This document shows positions 6,548 to 11,559 of a stretch of DNA of 11,559 bases, piece by piece. Numbering within the stretch: position 1 is the first letter of the stretch; the number at the start of each line of letters is the position of its first letter. The stretch lies in contig JASLBJ010000110.1 in the NCBI GenBank assembly GCA_030146725.1, positions 1-11,559 on the forward strand. The letters run 5' to 3'. The notes beneath the pieces were generated by a model. That model did not search any database, was not told where the DNA came from, and worked only from the letters and a program-made list of their open reading frames with translations. The stretch comes from Sphingomicrobium sp. (lineage in GTDB: Bacteria; Pseudomonadota; Alphaproteobacteria; Sphingomonadales; Sphingomonadaceae). A program made the translations under genes and the position numbers.

Positions 6548-7660
6548 TCAGGCGAGGCGCGAGACCGTGCGCTGCTGGCGTTCGAGCGACATCAGCAGTC
6601 CCAGGCACAGCATCACCGTCATCACCGCCGAGCCACCGAAGCTGACCAGGGGCAGGGGGATCCCGACGACCGGCGCCAGGCCCATGACCATCATCAGGTT
6701 GATCGACACGTAAAAGAAAATCGTCGCGGTCAGCCCGGCGGCGGCGAGCTGGGCGAAGCGGCTGCGCCCGTTGAGGCTGACCTTGGTCCCCCAGCGGATC
6801 ACCGCCGCGAACAGCAGGATCAGCAGCACGCCGCCGACCAGTCCCCATTCCTCGACCATCGCCGCGAAGGCGAAGTCGGTATGCCCCTCGGGCAGATAAT
6901 CGAGATGGCTCTGGCTGCCGTTGAGATAGCCCTTGCCGAACACCCCGCCCGAGCCGATCGCGATCTTCGACTGGCTGATATGGTATCCGGCACCGAGCGG
7001 GTCGCTCTCCGGGTCCATGAAGATCAGCACCCGCTTGCGCTGATATTCGTGCATCGTTGCATATACGAGCGGAAGCGCGACCGCGAGCGCACCGGCACCG
7101 CCGAGGAAGATCCACATCGGCAGCCCGGCGACGAACATGATCGTGATCCCGCCGAGCAGGACCATGGTGGCGGTGCCAAGGTCCGGCTGGACGAGGATCA
7201 GCGAGAACGGGACCAGCACCAGCAGCGCCGCGGGCCAGACCGCGCGCCAGCTGCGAATCGCGCCCGTGGGAAGCAGTTCGTAGAAGCGGGCGAGAACGAG
7301 CACGATCGCGGGCTTCATGAACTCGCTCGGCTGCAGGCGGATGAAGCCGAGGTCGATCCAGCGCTGGGCGCCCTTGCCGACGAAGCCGACCATCTCGACG
7401 ATGACCAGCAGGATCAGGATGACCCCATAAGCCGGGAACGCCAGGCTCTTGATCGTCGATTCTCGGATCCACGACATTGCGACCGCGACCGACAGGAAGA
7501 ACAGGAAGGTGATGCCCTGCCTGAGCGCCCACGGCTGGATCGATCCGCCCGCAGTTGAGTAGAGCGTCGCGAGGCCGAACGCCCCGATCCCGAGCACCAG
7601 GAAGATCAGCCGCCACGGCAGGCGCGCAAGCGGCTGGGGGATCAGCGCCGAGGAGATCAT
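6548..7660 (-). CDS. rodA: Rod shape-determining peptidoglycan glycosyltransferase RodA
   Basis: This 370-residue polytopic protein of the SEDS family polymerises glycan strands from lipid II in lateral wall synthesis, in complex with PBP2 encoded just upstream. It has about ten hydrophobic segments. Family hallmarks are the RWIDLGFIRLQPSEFMKPA stretch, VQPDLGTAT, GKGYLNGSQSHLDYLPEGHT followed by Asp262 (the position of the essential extracytoplasmic acidic residue of SEDS enzymes, from family knowledge), and GIPLPLVSFGGSAV near the end. The ATG at 7660 overlaps the PBP2 stop (ATGA), so translation is probably coupled. An in-frame start at 7735 would add 25 charged residues inside the PBP2 gene and is rejected. 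It is the last gene of the mre-mrd operon, and its 3' end faces tRNA-Lys. No clear terminator is seen after it. Confidence 0.96.
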   Translation of the reverse strand: MISSALIPQPLARLPWRLIFLVLGIGAFGLATLYSTAGGSIQPWALRQGITFLFFLSVAVAMSWIRESTIKSLAFPAYGVILILLVIVEMVGFVGKGAQRWIDLGFIRLQPSEFMKPAIVLVLARFYELLPTGAIRSWRAVWPAALLVLVPFSLILVQPDLGTATMVLLGGITIMFVAGLPMWIFLGGAGALAVALPLVYATMHEYQRKRVLIFMDPESDPLGAGYHISQSKIAIGSGGVFGKGYLNGSQSHLDYLPEGHTDFAFAAMVEEWGLVGGVLLILLFAAVIRWGTKVSLNGRSRFAQLAAAGLTATIFFYVSINLMMVMGLAPVVGIPLPLVSFGGSAVMTVMLCLGLLMSLERQQRTVSRLA

Positions 7661-9570
7661 GCGGTCCTCTGCGCGGCTGCGGCCTTGACCGCGGCCGCCT
7701 TGCGCGCGTTGCGCTCGGCCAGCGTTCCGCCCCATTGCTGCTCCAGCGCGGCAAGCGACTCCAGCGCCTTGTTGCGGTCGTAGAGGAAGGTCAGCACGTC
7801 CTTGGCGACGGGAGCTGCAGCGCGCGATCCGCCCATGCCGTGCTCGATGACGACGGCGCCGGCGTAGCGCGGCTTGTCCGACGGCGCGTAGAACACGAAC
7901 AGCCCGTGGTCACGATACTTCCAGGCGCCGCTCTGGCCCCGCTGGCCGCCGGTGATCCGCCGCACCTGCGCGGTCCCGGTCTTGCCGCTCATTTCGATTC
8001 CGTCGAGCGGCAGCCGGCTTGCGCCTGCGGTCCCGTCGCCGTTGACCACCTGCCACATGCCGCCGCGCACCGCCTCGAGATGCCCGGGCGGAATGCCGAG
8101 CAGCGGAGCGGGCTCCTTGCCAATTCCGATCAGCCGCGGCTGGATGTCGCGCCCCGATGCAATTCGCCCGGCCATGGTCGCCAGCTGGAGCGGATTGACG
8201 ATCAGGAATCCCTGGCCGATCGATGCATTGAGCGTGTCGGACGCGGTCCAGTCGCCGCGCTCGAACAGCTTGGGACTCTCCCGGAACTTACGCGCCTTCC
8301 AGCGGCTGTCGGGGACGGTACCGTAGCTCTGGCTGACGACGGGCAGGTCGAACTTCTGCCCAAGGCCGAGCGCCTTGGCCATCGGCGCGATCTTGTCGTA
8401 GCCGACGCGGTGCCCCATCGCGTAGAAATAGGTGTTGCAGCTCTTGGCGATTGCCCGGCGCATGTCGACGGTGCCGTGACGGCCAAGGCAGCGGAAGAAG
8501 CGATTGCCCAGCCGATAGCCGCCCGGACAGTGGATCCGGTCGGTCGGTTTGATCCCGTGTTGCAGCAGCGCGAGCGCGCCCATCGGCTTGATCGTCGAAC
8601 CTGGCGGGTAAAGCGCGTTGAGCACCTTGTTGAGCAACGGCCGGCGCGGATCGTCCGATAGCGAAGCCCATTCGGCGCGGCTGATTCCGTCGGAAAAGCT
8701 GTTGGGATCGTAGGCGGGCATCGACACCATCGCGAGGATGTCGCCGGTCATGCAGTCGAGGATCACGCAGCTGCCCGATTCCTCGCCGAGCCGCCGCGCC
8801 GCAAACTCCTGCAGGTCGGCGTTGATCGCCAGCTGAACGGTCGCGCCGCTGCTGTCGGGCTTGGGCGTCAGCTCGCGCACCAGCTTGCCGCGCGCGGTCA
8901 GCTCGACCCGCTGGCCGCCGGGAATCCCGCGCAGGCGCTGCTCGAGCGTTTCCTCGAGGCCCTCCTTGCCAATCTTGAACCCGGGCGTGATCAGCAGCGG
9001 GTTCTTCTCCTTTTCGTACTCCGCGGCCGATGCGGCGCCGACATAGCCGACCAGATGGCCGACGGCGGGACCGGTCGGGTAAAAGCGCGAGAAACCGCGT
9101 GTCGGCTGGACTCCGGGAAGCTCGGGCAGGCGCACCGTCACCGCAGCATAATTGTCGTAGGGCACGTTTTCGGCAACCTGGACGGGCTGGTAGCCCTTGG
9201 CGGCCTTGAGCTCGGTGAGGATCCGGTCGACCTCGTCGACGTCGAGCCTGAGCAGCCGCGCGAGCGTGCGCAGCGTTGCCGCGGGATTTTCGATCTGGTC
9301 GGGAATGAGGTCGACGCGAAAGTCGCTGCGGTTGATCGCGATCGGCTTGCCGAAGCGGTCGACGAGCCAGCCGCGCCGCGGCGGGACGATGATCAGCTGG
9401 ACGCGATTGTCTTCGGACAATAGCTTGTAGCGCTCGTTCTCGGCTACCGCGAGCCAGCCGAGCCGCCCGAGCAGCAACCCGCCGACCGCGGCCTGGGCGC
9501 CGGCGGCAATGACCATCCGGCGCGAAAAGGTCATCCCCTGATGGACGGGCGTCAGCCGGGTGCCCTTCAT
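7657..9570 (-). CDS. mrdA: Penicillin-binding protein 2 (elongasome transpeptidase)
   Basis: This 637-residue class B PBP cross-links peptidoglycan during cell elongation and activates RodA. One N-terminal membrane anchor lies at about 19-44, followed by the pedestal/dimerisation domain (starting near PPRRGWLVDR) and the transpeptidase domain from about 260. All three catalytic motifs are present: SxxK with Ser325 and Lys328 in PPGSTIKPM, SxN as Ser377-Cys378-Asn379, and KTG at 530-532. A basic, Ala-rich tail ends the protein. Length is normal for the family. Only the ATG at 9570 leads into the full frame. It has no good ribosome-binding site and lies at the end of a 14-bp tandem repeat that links it to the mreD stop through three mini-ORFs. 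Its stop overlaps the rodA start. Confidence 0.97.
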   Translation of the reverse strand: MKGTRLTPVHQGMTFSRRMVIAAGAQAAVGGLLLGRLGWLAVAENERYKLLSEDNRVQLIIVPPRRGWLVDRFGKPIAINRSDFRVDLIPDQIENPAATLRTLARLLRLDVDEVDRILTELKAAKGYQPVQVAENVPYDNYAAVTVRLPELPGVQPTRGFSRFYPTGPAVGHLVGYVGAASAAEYEKEKNPLLITPGFKIGKEGLEETLEQRLRGIPGGQRVELTARGKLVRELTPKPDSSGATVQLAINADLQEFAARRLGEESGSCVILDCMTGDILAMVSMPAYDPNSFSDGISRAEWASLSDDPRRPLLNKVLNALYPPGSTIKPMGALALLQHGIKPTDRIHCPGGYRLGNRFFRCLGRHGTVDMRRAIAKSCNTYFYAMGHRVGYDKIAPMAKALGLGQKFDLPVVSQSYGTVPDSRWKARKFRESPKLFERGDWTASDTLNASIGQGFLIVNPLQLATMAGRIASGRDIQPRLIGIGKEPAPLLGIPPGHLEAVRGGMWQVVNGDGTAGASRLPLDGIEMSGKTGTAQVRRITGGQRGQSGAWKYRDHGLFVFYAPSDKPRYAGAVVIEHGMGGSRAAAPVAKDVLTFLYDRNKALESLAALEQQWGGTLAERNARKAAAVKAAAAQRTA

Positions 9571-9612
9571 CGGCCCAGTCTCATCGGCCCAGTCTCATCG
9601 GCCCAGTCTCAT
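9571..9612 (-). repeat. Three tandem 14-bp repeats forming overlapping mini-ORFs between mreD and mrdA
   Basis: On the minus strand the unit ATGAGACTGGGCCG occurs three times without mismatch and runs straight into the mrdA ATG. The last bases of mreD (CTGGGACG) look like a degenerate half copy. The ATG of the first unit overlaps the mreD stop (ATGA). Each ATG opens a five-codon frame, MRLGR-stop, whose stop overlaps the next ATG, and the third stop overlaps the mrdA ATG. The encoded RLGR-stop matches the C-terminus of MreD, which suggests duplication of the gene junction by slippage. Confidence 0.9.
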
Positions 9613-10130
9613 CGTCCCAGCCGCCAGCGGTCGATGCGGCTGACGATAAACGCTGCGATCGGGAACGCGAAAATGGCGACCAGCAGCGGCTCGACGATGC
9701 TGTTGTACGGAGCGACTGCACCGGCGGCTCCGGCGGCCCACCAGTCGAGGCTTTCGGCGGCGGTCAGCAGGACCGCGGCAAGCGCCCATTCGATCCAGTA
9801 GTCGCGCCACATGGTGCGCCGGTCGATCAGGTCGAGCACGATCATGGTCGCGGTCCACAATGCCACCGACAGGCCGATCGGACCACCGGTGATCAGGTCA
9901 TTGGCAAGGCCGAGTGGTGCTGCCCACCACGCCGGCCAGGGATCCGCGCGCAGTAAGCGCCAGGCGATGAACACGAGGTAGCCGAAATCGGGAAACCAGC
10001 CGGTCAGTGACACTGCGGGCACCATCTGCAGCAGCGCTGCGACGAGCACCGATATGGCGGGAATGTAGGCGGCGAGCGAGCGCGGACCGGCGTTGAGGCG
10101 GCGCTTCGTTGCGAGTCCGGTACGAACCAT
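9609..10130 (-). CDS. mreD: Rod shape-determining protein MreD
   Basis: This 173-residue, mostly hydrophobic inner-membrane protein is the MreD component of the elongasome, which acts with MreC to link MreB filaments to PBP2 and RodA. Five or six membrane segments can be seen, with charged loops. Similarity within this family is low, so the call rests on size, hydrophobic pattern, stretches such as WRLLRADPWPAWWAAPLGLANDL and the position between mreC and mrdA. The ATG at 10130 shares one base with the mreC stop (TGATG), and there is no clear ribosome-binding site, so coupling is likely. It ends in RLGR, and the same residues are repeated in the three downstream mini-ORFs. Confidence 0.92.
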   Translation of the reverse strand: MVRTGLATKRRLNAGPRSLAAYIPAISVLVAALLQMVPAVSLTGWFPDFGYLVFIAWRLLRADPWPAWWAAPLGLANDLITGGPIGLSVALWTATMIVLDLIDRRTMWRDYWIEWALAAVLLTAAESLDWWAAGAAGAVAPYNSIVEPLLVAIFAFPIAAFIVSRIDRWRLGR

Positions 10131-11014
10131 CAGCGGGCGACTGCAGGCTCGAGCGGTTCAGCGGTTTCGGCCGCGACCGCAGCCGGCTCGAACGGCGGCT
10201 CGACGAGTGCGAAGCTGGTGTTCGCGGGATCCGCCAGGGGGATCGCGATCGCGCCGTCATCGTCGAGGCGAACGATCCGAGCGATCGGCACCAGCGGCGG
10301 GTAGAGGCCGCCCGTGCCCGAGGTGATCACGATGTCGCCGGGCTTGAACGGGTTGCGCCCGACCTCGAGCGGGCGGACGTCGACGGTGCCGTCGCCGCGC
10401 CCTTGGCTGATCACCGGGATCGGTGCTCGAAGCAGCCGCGCCGGGACGATGTTCGAGCGGTCGGAGATGAGCAGGATGCGCGAGGCGAAATTGCCGGCGT
10501 CGATCACCCGCCCGATCAGCCCCTCGCCCGAGCGCACGGGCATTCCGACCGCGACTCCGTCGCTGGACCCGGCCGAAAGGATCGCGAAGCGCCGCGGGCT
10601 GCTCAGCGAGGAGCCGACGATGCGGCCGGTGGCGACTGCCTCGCGGCTGCGTTCGCGCAGGCGAAGCGCCGAGCGAAGCTGGATGTTTTCCTGCTGGATT
10701 GCCTTGGCCTCGACCATCCGCTGGAGCATTGCGCGGCGGTCACGCTTGAGCGCCGCATTCTGGTGCGCCGCGTCCCAGTAATTGCCGGCGCCGCCGACCA
10801 GCCCCTCAAAGGTTGCGGTGATTCCGTGCATGCCCCGGCTGAGCGGCGAAGTGACGTCGAGCGCTGCACCGCGGATGCCGGCAAAGCTGCGCGGAGCGAC
10901 CAGCGACACGGCGAGCAGGGTCAGCCCGACGACCAGCCCGACGACGACGGCGATGAAGCCGAAGAACATGCCGTATTGGGCACGGCGCGACCAACCCGGG
11001 CGCGGGGGCGCCAC
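10130..11014 (-). CDS. mreC: Rod shape-determining protein MreC
   Basis: This 294-residue bitopic protein is the periplasmic scaffold of the elongasome and binds PBP2. A short basic cytoplasmic N-terminus is followed by one membrane helix (about 15-39), a coiled coil (about 79-126), and the two beta domains of the family, with segments such as GEGLIGRVIDAGNFASRILL and DIVITSGTGGLYPPLVPIARI. An acidic Ala/Pro-rich tail ends the protein. The start is a GTG at 11014, 14 bases after the mreB stop, with a modest AGGG in between. Its stop overlaps the mreD start by one base. Length and order are normal for the family. Confidence 0.95.
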   Translation of the reverse strand: MAPPRPGWSRRAQYGMFFGFIAVVVGLVVGLTLLAVSLVAPRSFAGIRGAALDVTSPLSRGMHGITATFEGLVGGAGNYWDAAHQNAALKRDRRAMLQRMVEAKAIQQENIQLRSALRLRERSREAVATGRIVGSSLSSPRRFAILSAGSSDGVAVGMPVRSGEGLIGRVIDAGNFASRILLISDRSNIVPARLLRAPIPVISQGRGDGTVDVRPLEVGRNPFKPGDIVITSGTGGLYPPLVPIARIVRLDDDGAIAIPLADPANTSFALVEPPFEPAAVAAETAEPLEPAVAR

Positions 11015-11028
11015 GTCTCAGCGCCCTG

Positions 11029-11559
<531 letters not shown>

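Noticed and set aside
7661..7735. Longer rodA start at 7735
   Set aside because: The added residues are Arg/Gly/Gln-rich and overlap the PBP2 tail; the ATG at 7660 gives the ATGA overlap and a normal RodA length.
9568..9612. The 14-bp repeats as a CRISPR or mobile-element signature
   Set aside because: The units are contiguous with no spacers, far shorter than CRISPR repeats, and fit duplication of the mreD/mrdA junction.

Overview
The window is a G+C-rich stretch of bacterial chromosome. The sequences of the cell-wall proteins, the membrane-anchored J-domain/LprI-type protein and the flavin halogenase next to a sugar importer all suggest an alphaproteobacterium, most likely Sphingomonadales (Sphingomonas-like). 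This assignment is from recognition of protein sequences, not from a search.

Layout. (1) 2-466, plus strand: the C-terminal end of a flavin-dependent tryptophan-halogenase-family protein. (2) 504-4609, minus strand: a compact four-gene ABC sugar importer, read in the order ATPase, MalF-type permease, MalG-type permease, lipoprotein substrate-binding protein. All three junctions overlap, so translation is probably coupled. (3) 4610-4994: a 385-base divergent intergenic region with two inverted repeats and possible promoters. (4) 4995-6377, plus: a protein with a cytoplasmic J domain, one membrane helix, a periplasmic module, a long Pro/Ala linker and a four-cysteine LprI-like (DUF1311) C-terminus. 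(5) 6444-6519, plus: tRNA-Lys(CTT) with its own promoter. (6) 6548-11559, minus: the rod-shape elongasome operon mreB (C-terminal half only), mreC, mreD, mrdA (PBP2) and rodA, running in from the right edge.

How the genes work together. The importer is a complete binding-protein/two-permease/ATPase set; its substrate cannot be read from the sequence, and no glycosidase or regulator lies in the window. The mre-mrd operon makes the actin-like filament (MreB), its membrane partners (MreC, MreD), and the peptidoglycan transpeptidase (PBP2) and glycosyltransferase (RodA) of lateral wall synthesis.

Most unusual observation. At the mreD/mrdA junction a 14-bp unit is repeated exactly three times. 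Each unit carries a start and a stop, so the mreD stop is linked to the mrdA start by a chain of three identical five-codon mini-ORFs (MRLGR-stop), each joined to the next by an ATGA overlap. The second item of interest is the J-domain/LprI fusion. The rest looks like ordinary chromosomal genes; I see no mobile element, CRISPR array or defence system.
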